A stretch of DNA of 64,000 bases, taken from Eukaryota sp. TZLM1-RC. Lineage: Eukaryota > Metamonada: BaSk clade. The notes under the pieces were generated by a model that was given only the letters and a program-made list of their open reading frames with translations, had not been told where the DNA came from and ran no database searches. The position numbers were made by a program, and so were the translations under genes. Where the stretch lies: the NCBI GenBank assembly GCA_040285825.1, contig JAUPSS010000009.1, positions 248,001 through 312,000 of the forward strand. The letters run 5' to 3'. Positions 41,742 to 51,494 of the stretch are shown one piece after another; positions within the stretch are counted from its first letter, which is position 1; each line of letters starts with the position of its first letter.

Positions 41742-41755
41742 TATCTTTTGATTTT
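41742..41755. repeat. LINE F target-site duplication, left copy
   Basis: TATCTTTTGATTTT, repeated exactly at 42898-42911 on the other side of LINE F. Confidence 0.8.
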
Positions 41756-42897
41756 TTTTAAAAACTGGAATATTTATTGAGATAAAAATAACCATCTAGA
41801 ATTCAATATCCTCCAAACAAGCGTCACTATTACTGAACCTACTCACAGCATTACGTTCATATTCTACACCGATAGCTAAAAGTGCCTTTGAAATCATTGT
41901 ATGAATAGACTTGAAAATGCAAAAAACAATTCTATTTAACCAGAAAGTGGAGTTCATTGTTTTACCAGACCTATTCAGTAACACTTTTTTAAAAATTTTC
42001 CAAAAAGTGCAACCCTGAAGGTCCAATATTGCCAAAAAGAGAAATTGCAAACGGCACAAACTGATATTTCACATGTTCCACTCTACCTAACTGTGCCAAA
42101 GGTTCTTCATATTTTTTTATCTTCTTTTTTTCGGCGTTAGATAACAGCGAATCAGCGGAATACACTAAACGAGCAGCAGAATTTTTGCAAACATCAACTG
42201 AGACAACATCTACAACATTGAGAACACCATCGATCCCCGGAGCTACTAAATCTGCCCTTCTTTTACCAAAGGAATCATCAGTTTGATCTGAAGACAGCTT
42301 ACGTACTAGTGGCTCAAAAAATGCCTCTATATTGAAACTTTTGTACATGGCATATAATTGATCACGAACTGAGTCATGAACAATTGAGCGATAAGTTATA
42401 AAATACTTACAGTTTAAAATATGGGAAAGCGTAACAACACTCTTGCAGCGACAAATTAAATCATTTGGTAATGAACAAGGCCATAGAAAACATCTCATTC
42501 TCATTGCAGTGGTCCATTGGTGATCATTAAGTAGAAGGCCATAAATGTGGGGAATTTGGGAGATTAGGCAACTTGAACAACTGTCTTCAAGATCAATCAA
42601 AAAGTTTGCAAAAATGGGATTTTTTTCCTTAGCCAAGCTAAGACGTACAATATAATCCAAGTTTTCTAAAACTTTCAAGATTTTTTTCTGCAATTTTGCA
42701 AAAGTCAGTGGTAATGAGAGCAAGCTTCTTGAAGGAAGTTCCACAATATCAGAGGGGAAACATTTAGCCCAAATATTGGGTGAAAGAGTTTCAATTTCCT
42801 GTTGCAAAGAAATAAGATAAGAGCTGCCACAATTTTCAATGAGATGAATTTTTTCAGGAAAACGATTCACAAATTCATAAATAAAATTCTTTCCACC
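41756..42897 (-). mobile_element. LINE F, 5'-truncated RLE-type LINE with target-site duplication
   Basis: Flanked by a 14-bp duplication. The minus strand encodes SPNIWAKCFPS, LPLTFAKLQKKILKVLENLD, the zinc knuckle CRCKSVVTLSHILNC and KRRADLVAPGIDGVLNVVDV (RLE core). KKIKKYEEPL, FVPFAISLFGNIGPSGLHFL and WLNRIVFC follow. A frameshift near 42000 separates the last part. The reverse transcriptase is absent because of 5' truncation, as is usual after target-primed reverse transcription. It lies just upstream of the TMEM62-like gene. Confidence 0.9.
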
Positions 42898-42911
42898 TAT
42901 CTTTTGATTTT
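42898..42911. repeat. LINE F target-site duplication, right copy
   Basis: Exact copy of 41742-41755. Confidence 0.8.
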
Positions 42912-43245
42912 GGAAATGAATTTTTGGTTCAATGTGTGCTCAATTATTGAACAGCAAAGAGCACCATCTACAACTAAACAATTGGTGCATCGAAAACCAA
43001 AAAAATAATAGTTGGGAGATCCAGAGAACAGAAGATTCTGATCTACCGAGTAAATCAATGTCATGTGCAAAAGCAATTTTTGTTTTACGAAGAGCAGATG
43101 CAAGTGTTATTCCGTGTGTGGTAATAACTTTCACCTCAGTGAAAGGAGTCAGGGGTATATTGACAACAACAAGAAATATATTGTTGAATTTGCGTCCACC
43201 AACCTAAACTTGTTCAGAGAAACTTTCAAACTTATGATCTCCTGA
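42912..43245. other. Intergenic between LINE F and Fanzor2 copy 2
   Basis: Several overlapping short open stretches on both strands, none recognised. It may hold the decayed 5' part of Fanzor2 copy 2. Confidence 0.4.
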
Positions 43246-44045
43246 GAAAAACCTGAGAGAGATAAATATGTTCATTTTAGGTACACTCAAAATCAACGAA
43301 GATTTGAGTCGAAAAGTTTCAAATTCAAAAGAATAAGAGACAGCATACGTGATGACACTCTTATCACAATAAGTAAGTCTACTGGTAGAGTGATTGATCT
43401 ATCCAATTATGAACCATCTGAAGAGCAACAACAAAGGATGGCTTTAAGCAGCAGTATAATTAATCAAATGACTGAAAGAACAATTAGTTTATTAAGAGGT
43501 GAAGTACCTCAAGAAATCAATATTCCCCACGAAATTGACTACTCATTAAATTTGAGAAATAATGAACAAAAAACTAAATCTGTAGCAGAATGGGAAGCGA
43601 CTTTATCCCAATTCAATTCCAAAAGCTGCAGGTTTGATAGATTTATGGAGTATATTAAACAAAAGAATTTTGTGAATAGTATTGTTCGTCAAGTCTATCA
43701 TCAAAACAAATTTAGGAAATTAAGACGGTGGGCTGAGATCAATCGCACAAGGTCTGAGGCAAAGATGATTCAGAGATTCAAATCAGTAATTGGTGATCCA
43801 TGTCAAGTAGTTATCGGAATCGGAGACTGGGAACAACCAAAACAAATGAAATTCAAAGAACCTACCAAAGAAAAAAGTTTGAGAATTCTATTGAAAAAGG
43901 CTGGCTATAAGGTCTTTTTAATTGATGAGTTTCGAACCAGTTGGTGTTGTTTCAACTGCAAGAAAGCGGAGAAAACAGTTGAAACATTCCGATGGTGCAG
44001 AAATCTTAGGCCAAGGAAGAGGCATGAGATGTCTATTCGTCACGG

Positions 44046-44056
44046 GCTTACCATGT
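44046..44056. repeat. LINE J target-site duplication, left copy
   Basis: GCTTACCATGT, repeated at 44544-44554. In uninterrupted Fanzor2 copies this sequence occurs once. Confidence 0.85.
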
Positions 44057-44543
44057 AAAAAGTATTTATTGAATTTGCACACTTAATTAAATTAGATCAT
44101 AACTAATGGGACGACTATCATTGAACCAAGATTTCCTCTACAAAATCTTGATTTGCTTGCTGTCTAACTAAAGCTTCTCTAATTCGATTGAAAAACCGCG
44201 GTAATCTATTAATAATGGCAAATTGAATCCGTGAACGCCGTAAAAAATTTCAAATCTTTTCATTGTTTTTTCTTGCACCATTTTTTGGAAGTCATCCAAA
44301 AAAGTTTCTGCTTCGACTGATAATCTACCATTTATCGAAAATGGGAAAGCAATAAAAGCCAGCTGTGTATTTCTATCGACATTTGCTTCTTCAATATCTT
44401 TATCATATTTTCTATGTTTCTCTTTTGCTTTAAAATCCAGAGCAGCCACCGGATTAAGTTTTCTTCTGTGAACCAAAGTATCATTTGCAACATTACATGA
44501 GACAAAGTCAACAATAGCTTCAGAATTATCAATCCAACCATGT
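44057..44543 (-). mobile_element. LINE J fragment inserted in Fanzor2
   Basis: Minus strand encodes SEAIVDFVSCNVAND, LDFKAKEKHRKYDKDIEE, FIAFPFSINGRLSVEAETFLDDF and, after a frameshift, RRSRIQFAIINRLPRF and VEEILVQ-stop. This is the RLE and C-terminal block of a separate LINE family. The 3' end (near 44057) reads CAATAAATACTTTTT. The 487-bp insert is 5'-truncated and flanked by an 11-bp duplication. Confidence 0.88.
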
Positions 44544-44554
44544 GCTTACCATGT
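44544..44554. repeat. LINE J target-site duplication, right copy
   Basis: Exact copy of 44046-44056. Confidence 0.85.
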
Positions 44555-44711
44555 GTAAATCATGTGAAAGTTTGTGGAATAGAGATCGAAATGCTTCGCT
44601 GGATATGTTGGCAGTGATAGAAGCACATGTAAAAGGCGGAGATTGACCAGTAAGGTTGATGAAATTTCAAAGAAAAAGGCATCAAGGACAAAATCTTCCA
44701 CTTCTCAAAAA

Positions 44712-44770
44712 CTGAGTCCTCTACATCGGTGTAAAAAGGACACTTATTTCATTGTTATAGACATCATCTG
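44712..44770 (+). ncRNA. Candidate omega-RNA end of Fanzor2 copy 2
   Basis: The hairpin 44716-44741 has arms GTCCT and AGGAC, an inner TACA/TGTA stem and a TCGG loop. It is followed by ACTTATTTCATTGTTATAGA and then CATCATCTGT. This is the best-preserved version of the structure shared by four copies. Confidence 0.5.
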
Positions 44771-44775
44771 TTTCA

Positions 44776-45192
44776 ATGATCTCCGCACAAGAACTTCTTT
44801 CATGGATTCTGTCTCTTGACAGAGTTACTACTTCTACTTTCCTTTTTTCTATGGGTGCAATTTTTCTATTGCTGTTTTTGTTCTATGTCACTGCACTTTG
44901 CTTGAAGGACTACTACGAAGAAACAAGACTTCCTGATGTTACCCAAAAAGCTCCTATAAGAAGGGACTCTGTTCTAGTGATGGATAGCCCTGAAATTGCC
45001 TCATCACCCAGCATATCACCTGTAAACAAACCGCTTCGCACCCAATCTTCTGGAAATCTTCATCGTTCGAAATCTCCTCCACCATTGTCACCCAGGAATG
45101 TGGTTACCAGGACACGAGCCTATAGCTCTCCATCACCTAGACCATCCAGTCCATTTTACAAACATTCAAGGTTGGTGAATAACGCTTTGTAG
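44776..45192 (+). CDS. Single-pass membrane protein with Ser/Pro-rich tail, 138 aa
   Basis: ATG 4 nt after the end of Fanzor2 copy 2. A membrane segment spans residues 20-42 (TFLFSMGAIFLLLFLFYVTA). A basic, Ser/Pro-rich tail contains repeated SP and SPRP motifs (KSPPPLSPRN; SSPSPRPSSPF), likely disordered and phosphorylated. No family recognised. AATAAA follows at about 45231. It is convergent with the gene at 45251-45502, the stops being about 60 bp apart. Confidence 0.6.
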   Translation: MISAQELLSWILSLDRVTTSTFLFSMGAIFLLLFLFYVTALCLKDYYEETRLPDVTQKAPIRRDSVLVMDSPEIASSPSISPVNKPLRTQSSGNLHRSKSPPPLSPRNVVTRTRAYSSPSPRPSSPFYKHSRLVNNAL

Positions 45193-45250
45193 CTTCAATT
45201 TTGGGTTTCTTGTATAGAATGTAAATTATTAATAAATGTTTATTGTTTTA

Positions 45251-45502
45251 TTAACTAAAACCTTCTTTATTGAAATCATATGTTTGGTCAGAGGGCTGAG
45301 GAACAATTTGAACATGGCCTTGTAATCCCAAACCAGTTATCAACTGGTCTAACAGCTGCTCAGCTCCCATAAGAGGAGCAGCAGAAGACTGTGGTGTAGG
45401 GAGGACAGACGGTATTCTACGTGCACTGGTATTGGTGTCTGATGAAGAACAATAAGAAGGTGATGCTACTTCTTTTGCATTAAACTCAAGTGCTGGATCC
45501 AT
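45251..45502 (-). CDS. Small hypothetical protein, 83 aa
   Basis: ATG at 45502, 4 nt after the end of a Fanzor2 remnant. Ser/Pro-rich first half; the second half (GAEQLLDQLITGLGLQGHVQI) looks like a short amphipathic helix. No known domain. Real-gene evidence is moderate: its base composition and position, and convergence with an expressed-looking neighbour. Confidence 0.45.
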   Translation of the reverse strand: MDPALEFNAKEVASPSYCSSSDTNTSARRIPSVLPTPQSSAAPLMGAEQLLDQLITGLGLQGHVQIVPQPSDQTYDFNKEGFS

Positions 45503-45503
45503 A

Positions 45504-45588
45504 CTTACAGATATTGTCTTTAGCAACGAAAAAGTGTCTTTTTTAAACCAATGTACAGAGACTGAGTGTTTTCAAAGATTTTCTTCTT
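45504..45588 (-). pseudogene. Fanzor2 element end remnant, copy 5
   Basis: About 85 bp homologous to the last 85 bp of Fanzor2 copies 1-3 (ATATCTGT end, hairpin, AAGATTTTCTTCTT). More diverged than the others. The hairpin 45536-45562 keeps pairing with a changed base pair (GTCT/AGAC instead of GTCC/GGAC). It is cut on its 5' side by Fanzor1 copy 2. Confidence 0.75.
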
Positions 45589-46205
45589 AAGAATTTCACA
45601 TCAAGCGGATATTGAATAAATATCGCCACTGATGTAAACTTCTCAACACCAAGGGTTAGTATACACTAAATACCTTGGAAATACGTTGATGAAAACAGCT
45701 ACTGCTGTCTCCTCAGACATCTTACATGCCTTGGTCTTCGGAATGGTTCTGTCCTAGTACCAGTGAAATACTCACTGATTACAGTCTCCAGCTGATTTCT
45801 GGAGGCTGAGATGTCCCTAGACCAGTTAGTCTGACATCGAGGGCAATCCAACTTAGCGTTATTTACCCTTCCGTCATCATGATATATCTTTCTATGGAAG
45901 ACCTTACAACAATTCACTTTTGCTGAGGTCGTAAACTCGTCCCCCACTTTAACGTTTTCAAAGTGTTTTTGGATTTGTTTGAGAAATCTCTTTCTGGGGG
46001 ATTTCACAGCTTGACGAGATGGACCGCTGTCGCCATTGCCGAACCAAACTATAGTGTTTCTTCCTTTTGACAAGCGTTTAATTTTGTTAATAAAACGAGT
46101 TAGTCTCTTTTGTCTTCGTATGAAAAAATCAAACTTATTTCTTCTAAGTTTTTTTCTTGCATCACGCTGCAGGTTTCCACACGTAATTGAAGAATATTCA
46201 AGGCA
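45589..46205 (-). pseudogene. Fanzor1 copy 2, 5'-truncated
   Basis: The minus strand encodes the C-terminal 165 residues of Fanzor1 with few changes: GNLQRDARKKLRRNK, TIVWFGNGDSGP, GDEFTTSAKVNCC, DCPRCQTNWSRDISASRNQ. It then carries the same 110-bp 3' noncoding region (CCAAGG at 45649-45654, CCTTGG at 45673-45678). Homology to the full copy starts abruptly near 46205, so the RuvC-I half is lost. It is joined to the Fanzor2 remnant 45504-45588. Confidence 0.88.
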
Positions 46206-47140
46206 TTGTTCAATCAATCGATGACGTCATTGTCTACGTTACCAACAACAAAGGGGACGGAATTGCTGAACTATGGGAGTCAATTGTAGAGACACTTAAA
46301 AATAGAGTCACCTGTTTATTTTGTAATTTTAAACTTAATTTCTCAAATCTGTACATTTGTTTTCATCAAATCTCCAATCCATTAACTTTAATGTTTCTAC
46401 TGCATATTTGTGACTCCAACCTCACCAGTCTTCATCAGCAACTGAACGTAGCCCTGCAGAAAGTACAGATGTGTAAAGTCGGCATGTAGTTTGAATGTCA
46501 AAGCTATTCCACAGTAAGTAGCCCACATTCTAATCATTTTATCACTATCTGTGAGTAATTCTGAAAGTATTAATAATAAACCGTTTTCATTCACTCTACT
46601 TTGGTTGTAGTTAAGATATCTTAATGCAATAGTCAGTAACGGTAACTACAGTATCGACTGGTTGTTTTCAAAGAAAAAAGCTTCTATATTATTTGATAAA
46701 ATTTCCACACAAAGCTCCAGGAACACCAAGTGAACCTACATAAACTTTACAGTTTTGTTGCTTCATGTGCTATAAAACTTGGAAGTCCCTGATTACTGTA
46801 AAATTTTAAGTTTTTCAATGAGAAAGAGTTATTATTATTTGTTCAATTTTTAATTGATCAGACGTTTTGACAAGTTCTAATACTAAAGGATTTGATATTC
46901 CAATATTATGCTACAGGTTGGCCCTTCGTGGCAATTCTTTTCCAGAAATAGTGGAATCAGACAATATCCAACCATTTTTATCTATTTTTTGGCAAGTGGT
47001 TTGCTCAGGTTTTAATGGTTTAATCATTTGTGATTAAACTGTATATGGATAAATATTTATTGCGTCAAAATCTGGCAAGTCCTTGAGACTCTGAGTTGTT
47101 TTCTGTTGAATGAATCTAAAGGGTGTCTTTATGATACAAT
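46206..47140. other. Intergenic, decayed sequence
   Basis: Short protein-like stretches occur on both strands (for example 46397-46594 minus, with helical HEAT-like character), but none can be assigned. No intact gene. Confidence 0.4.
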
Positions 47141-47145
47141 TAATG

Positions 47146-47240
47146 ATGCCGTAGGTTGGAAAAGTGGGTTAAGATGAAGATAATGAGGAAAAGTTGATCT
47201 ATTTTCTAATCATAACATATAAGCCTTAGGGCGCCAACAC
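47146..47240 (+). repeat. MITE copy 2
   Basis: About 95 bp matching the small insertion at 59449-59557. Shared landmarks are GTAGGTTG-GAAAAGTGG, AAAGTTGATYTATTTT and the end AAGCCTTAGGGCGCCAAC. No coding capacity. Confidence 0.65.
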
Positions 47241-48379
47241 TGCTCCTTCCCTTTTTCAAAATAAATCAGCTTATATGAATATGAAACAAAACTATAGCAA
47301 ATAACTAAATAACTATAAATAGTAAGAACTAAATACTGAATTCTACTGTTTTTTATTGTCTACAATTAACTTTGTAGTGATTGGGATTCACACAAACACT
47401 GGTTTTACATTTTTAAGATCGACAATGGATGTACTATGACTTTCCTACAATAATGTTAGTATAAGGTAGTAAGCAATAACTGAAACGGGCCTCGTTCCAA
47501 AATCTGTGTGCTTGAATACTTTGTTGTGTATGTTTTAATCGCTACATAAAGGCGCTCTGCTTCTTCCCTTTTTCGTAAACGAGAAACGTGGTAGTGTCGT
47601 TTAGAAAAGGTATCATGGAATCGAAGAATGGATTCGTTAATGATCATGCAGGGTCTATGTGGGATCAAAAACAACAGTAAGCAAAGAAACAAACCTCAGA
47701 AACCCGAAGCCGACGTCTTTTGTTGTTAAAGTACTGGCTTTACGACTAAAAATATCAGAGGAGCAAGGACCGTATCTTTGCATTGTAGTACAATAACAGT
47801 GGAGGTGGAGTTTCTACTAGTAACCTCGTATTTGGTCGACTTTTCTCGTGTTTGGCTCCATAAGGAAGGAAGCTGCTCGAATGGATAAAAGTCAATTGAT
47901 TCGAGGTAAGGCTCGGTGTCCTTGTTAGGAGTTTGTAGAATCCATCACTGGAGTCATCTTCCTGTCTTTGGATTTTGCTTCCATTAAGGAGGGAGCTGCT
48001 CAAACAAACAGTAATCTGTAGGTTCGAAATAGTGAATGAAGAAAATGAAAAAAAAAAGGTTTGAATCTGTCAGTAAAATTATTAATTTTGAATAATACTC
48101 ATTGCAAAACTTATGCCTTATTACAATGCGAAAACTGGATGAACTCGATTTGTCCTAAATCTATTTTGGTTACAAGTTCAAAAGATGAGGAAATAACCGT
48201 TGAAGTTAAATAGTTGATTTCCACTGTACAAATACATCCTCAATCAATTATCAAAGCAGCAATCAAAATTATTAATTTTATACAATCAAGCTGATAGAAA
48301 AACGTTTAATGTCATCCTAATTGTCCAACATGAGACACCTGAATTTTGCGAAGATGATAGCCAAGGACTATGGTGTTTT
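47241..48379. other. Intergenic, two unassigned minus-strand stretches
   Basis: Open minus-strand stretches at 47456-47692 and 47755-48003 have protein-like composition but no recognised domain. They could be parts of one decayed or intron-containing gene. Nothing else is visible. Confidence 0.35.
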
Positions 48380-48439
48380 TTACGTTCTTTTTTACCGATG
48401 ATAAAATTACTGATAAAAATAATTCGGGGTGGAATTCAA

Positions 48440-48905
48440 TGACTGACATTCAACGTATGAGTCCAAAAGAACATAACGTATTTTGGTCATATTTTATTGA
48501 GTTCAATAGACCATTAACTAAAAAGGCTACAAATTTAACAACACCATTGAAACTGATGGTTTTGCAGCCTGTATTGAGCTTCCAAGAGAGACTGCTATTG
48601 GCACGTCCATAAAGCCTGATAGTGCAAAGTTTGCAACCACTGAGAACTATTTGGATGATTTGGACGTTGAATTTCTATCATCAAAACACAAGGTACATAT
48701 AGACCATGGTAAAAGTGATTTACTTTATTTCTGTAGTCAAAACAGATTCAAACTTAATGTAAAAAACCAATTAAAAAGAGATAAACAATATGAGTGTATG
48801 AGATTAACAGAATTGGAGTGGTCAAGGGTGTTGAGAGTTCACCAAAAATTTAGAAAAATCAAAAAGAAAGAGTATATTTTACAGAATGGAATCACAGTGG
48901 AACAA
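48440..48905 (+). pseudogene. Divergent Fanzor2-like fragment, copy 6
   Basis: Encodes FWSYFIEFNRPLTKKATN, then after a frameshift TIETDGFAACIELP and a RuvC-I-like HIDHGKSDLLYF with QLKRDKQYECMRLTELEWSR. These match IETDGIAVSF, SDPKKSDLLYF and KLERDKYVHFRYTQNQRR of copy 1 in order. It is clearly a different subfamily. The 3' part is lost where a LINE begins (about 48925). Confidence 0.7.
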
Positions 48906-48924
48906 AAGCTACAGAAAAATCAGC

Positions 48925-49280
48925 AGCTACATTATCAAAAGAGTAATCAAAATCTTCCATTTATGACAGCTAGATGCAACTTTCTCATAGTGAAATCCAA
49001 GAGAAAGCAGAGCATCAGAAAGCATGTTCAACATCCCCTTAAAATTAGAACACACAATTCTATTTTGCCAAAACAATTTGAGATAATTTCTATTATTTTT
49101 TTGCTTTACAATCATTGCAAAATCTGCCAGAAAACATAAAGCAATGGGAGCAAGTGAACCAAATAGAGCAAATACAAATGGATACAAATGTTTATTATAT
49201 TTTGCATGCTGGTGGGTAGACAATTTGGACAAGGGTTCACTACATTTTTTGATTTTGAAATTTTCAACATTTTTTAACAA
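48925..49280 (-). pseudogene. LINE remnant G
   Basis: The minus strand encodes FKIKKCSEPLSKLSTHQHAK, YPFVFALFGSLAPIALCFLA and WQNRIVCSNFKGMLNMLSDA, the C-terminal block of an RLE LINE close to families A and C. 5'-truncated. Confidence 0.72.
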
Positions 49281-49479
49281 TAGAATTCACAAATGTTTCA
49301 TATTATATCAATTCATCTAATAAAAATAGCAAGTTTTCAAAATGACACAAAATGAAATGATCCATGAACCACTGAACAAACAACTGGGCAGTTGAAAGTT
49401 GAGAAACAATCTGTGTATAGTTTTGAAGAAATCAAAATGATATCAAGATGATTGCTGTAAGTACCTAATAAATCTGAGA

Positions 49480-50010
49480 TTGCTTCAAGGAGAACAATTT
49501 GTGATATGTCCTTTGTGTGGTTATGGAGACCTAGGCTTAGATCACTCGTTTCAATGTAGAACAGTCTCAAGAATGGTTACACAAAGACATGACGAAGTAA
49601 ATATTTTTATTAACGAATTAAATAATTTTGTATCTGAAAAGGAATTTAAATTTGGTTTAAATAAGCAGTTACGTGTTGATGGCTTTCAAAAGTCAACCAA
49701 AATTGCTTATGATGTTACCATAGTTGGAGGTTATGGTAATAATTGGAGTGATGCTTTTTCGAAAGCTTATTCTGATAAAATTGCAAAGTATTCAATTTTA
49801 AAAGAATTAAATTTAATTAACCAAATTGTTCCTCTCGTTTTTAGTGTTCATGGGGGTTTTTACACTAAAACAAAAGTACTAATTGACCAATTTGGATGGA
49901 ATGAGGTAGCAGATGAAATAAGTTGTATCATTTTGAAGAATAGCTTTAAATGCCACAGTGCTTTTAATTATATACTTCAAAAGAAAAGAGAAGATCGTCA
50001 ATGTTGGTAG
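49480..50010 (+). pseudogene. LINE remnant H, zinc knuckle and RLE nuclease
   Basis: A 176-codon open frame with zinc knuckle CPLCGYGDLGLDHSFQC (C-x2-C-x8-H-x3-C) and an RLE core: RVDGF, AYDVTIVGGYG, AFSKAYSDKIAKYSILKEL. This is the most R2-like endonuclease in the window. No RT is attached, so it is a 5'-truncated copy of another LINE family. It ends 60 bp upstream of the PH-domain gene. Confidence 0.75.
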
Positions 50011-50071
50011 GTAGTTGTTTTTTTAGTATTCAAGTAGTTTCTTCTTAATTTTCAATAAAAGTAAATCATAT

Positions 50072-51151
50072 ATGTACCCAGTTTTCCTCATTGGTTTCAA
50101 TACTACTGACCCTACCGTACCAGCAGTTCTGTCTCTCACTGATGACACTATTGTTTTTTATAAATGTCCCGTAGTTGAAGCTTATGATACAACGCAACTC
50201 ACAATTTTCGCTGATGTAGCCACCAGTCTCCTTAAACAGAAACCACTGTCAAAGCTGTTATCTATCAATGTCCATAATGAACTTCACTCTCTTTCTTTTG
50301 CTTCCGACAATCAGTCAATCTTTAGGCTAACCCTTTCTCAATCAAACCATCTTGTAATATACTCCAAGTTTCGTTCACACATTCTTCTTCAACTTTCTTC
50401 TCTTGTTCCCGCTTCTTTTCTCTCTCAGTTAAGACCAATTGTTGCAGGCACTCATCTATCAGCTGATTTGTACTTTGATGTAGTTTATAATGGTCATGAT
50501 TCTCAACTTTTTATTAACAAGGAAGGTGTGATAATACCTAAATTATTAAGTTTAAAATTGAATGAAATCAATCGTGTCAAGATTGAAGAAAAGAGTAATC
50601 AGTCTCATTATGATCTACTGATATCGTCATCAGGTCAAAATGACACGTTTCAACACGTGATTTCTGTAACTTTTGATCCATATTATGAACTACTGATATC
50701 GATTTCGTTTAATCTTACGCAGTTAGAAACCTTCAAAAACGGCAACCAACCAAACAATCACATCACTCAACCCAATCAGGAAGATTTTTCTTCTCTTTTA
50801 CTATTTCTTTCTCAAGGAACCAAACTCACCAAACATTATCAAAAAAGAACCTTTGGAATTAAGTCAAAATCATCCTCCAAATTTCACTGGAAAACCAATG
50901 TTCGCCATTTCTCTGTTGATTGTTCTCAGTCACTTTTACTTTGGGGAAAGACCAAGAATAGCCAAAAGAAGCACGCCGTCATTACTGGCGTAGATCTTTG
51001 TTTGCCTTCGTCTTTAACGTTGTCTTCCTCTTTAAGAAACACTTTTAGAATTACTTTTCTAGATAGGCCTTCGTTGTATTTGACTGCAAGAAGCAAGGGC
51101 ACTTTTGAGTCATGGTATCAAGGTTTGTCGTTCTTAAGCAGGAATAAGTAG
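50072..51151 (+). CDS. Protein with C-terminal PH-like domain, 359 aa
   Basis: Starts at ATG 50072. The first 240 residues are beta-rich and unrecognised. Residues 245-355 look like a pleckstrin-homology domain: LTKHYQKRTFGIKSKSSSKFHW, FSVDCSQSLLLWGK, ITGVDLCLPSSLT, FRITFLDRPSLYLTA and a final helix TFESWYQGLSFL with the invariant Trp. PH domains bind phosphoinositides or proteins, so a membrane-associated role is likely. It is followed 340 bp later by COG4 in the same direction. Confidence 0.65.
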   Translation: MYPVFLIGFNTTDPTVPAVLSLTDDTIVFYKCPVVEAYDTTQLTIFADVATSLLKQKPLSKLLSINVHNELHSLSFASDNQSIFRLTLSQSNHLVIYSKFRSHILLQLSSLVPASFLSQLRPIVAGTHLSADLYFDVVYNGHDSQLFINKEGVIIPKLLSLKLNEINRVKIEEKSNQSHYDLLISSSGQNDTFQHVISVTFDPYYELLISISFNLTQLETFKNGNQPNNHITQPNQEDFSSLLLFLSQGTKLTKHYQKRTFGIKSKSSSKFHWKTNVRHFSVDCSQSLLLWGKTKNSQKKHAVITGVDLCLPSSLTLSSSLRNTFRITFLDRPSLYLTARSKGTFESWYQGLSFLSRNK

Positions 51152-51494
51152 GTGGTTTGTACCTTTTTTTTGTTTTAGAAATCCAGAATTTCTCATTCTT
51201 TTTTTGATGAATATTGAGTTTTTGTTGTTGTCATTCACTCTTCAAGTGCACTGTTTTCAATTTTTTTATTTTTATTTATCTTTTTTAGCAGTACTATGAG
51301 GAAGTTTTCCTAGTTTCTAATCTGCAGTCCTTCTCCTTTTACAACTTACATTGTAAATAAGGTTTAGTGAAATTAATATAGCTGCAATTGCTGTACATTT
51401 GTTCAGTTAGTAAACAAAATTGACCATTTTTGATCATTTTTTAATAGAACATTTACCTGAAATCCCACTCAAATCCACTCTTCCTCTTCTTTCA
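51152..51494. other. Intergenic / COG4 5' region
   Basis: AT-rich, T-rich stretch between the two genes. No coding signal; the frame of COG4 remains open upstream to 51420 but has no ATG. Confidence 0.5.

Larger units (their letters stand above)
43246..44770 (+). pseudogene. Fanzor2 element copy 2, interrupted by a LINE
   Basis: Frame from about 43246 encodes KYVHFRYTQNQRRFES, the long central part, VVIGIGDWEQ, FLIDEFRTSWCCFNC and RHGLTM. At 44056 a LINE J fragment is inserted. After it (44555 on) come CKSCESLWNRDRNASLDML, a stop in the tail, and the shared element end. The RuvC-I region and N-terminus are missing upstream. The zinc finger region here is undamaged, unlike copy 1. The element ends 4 nt before the ATG of the gene at 44776. 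Confidence 0.88.

Noticed and set aside
43063-43245. Short overlapping frames on both strands between LINE F and Fanzor2
   Set aside because: None has recognisable motifs; mutual overlap shows most must be shadows.
45589-46205. Second Fanzor1 copy as a functional short gene
   Set aside because: It lacks the RuvC-I aspartate and begins abruptly where homology to the full copy starts, so it is a truncated remnant.
49480-50010. LINE H open frame as a stand-alone nuclease gene
   Set aside because: Zinc knuckle plus RLE is the usual 3' end of a LINE, the upstream RT is absent, and truncated LINE ends are common here; domestication cannot be excluded but has no support.
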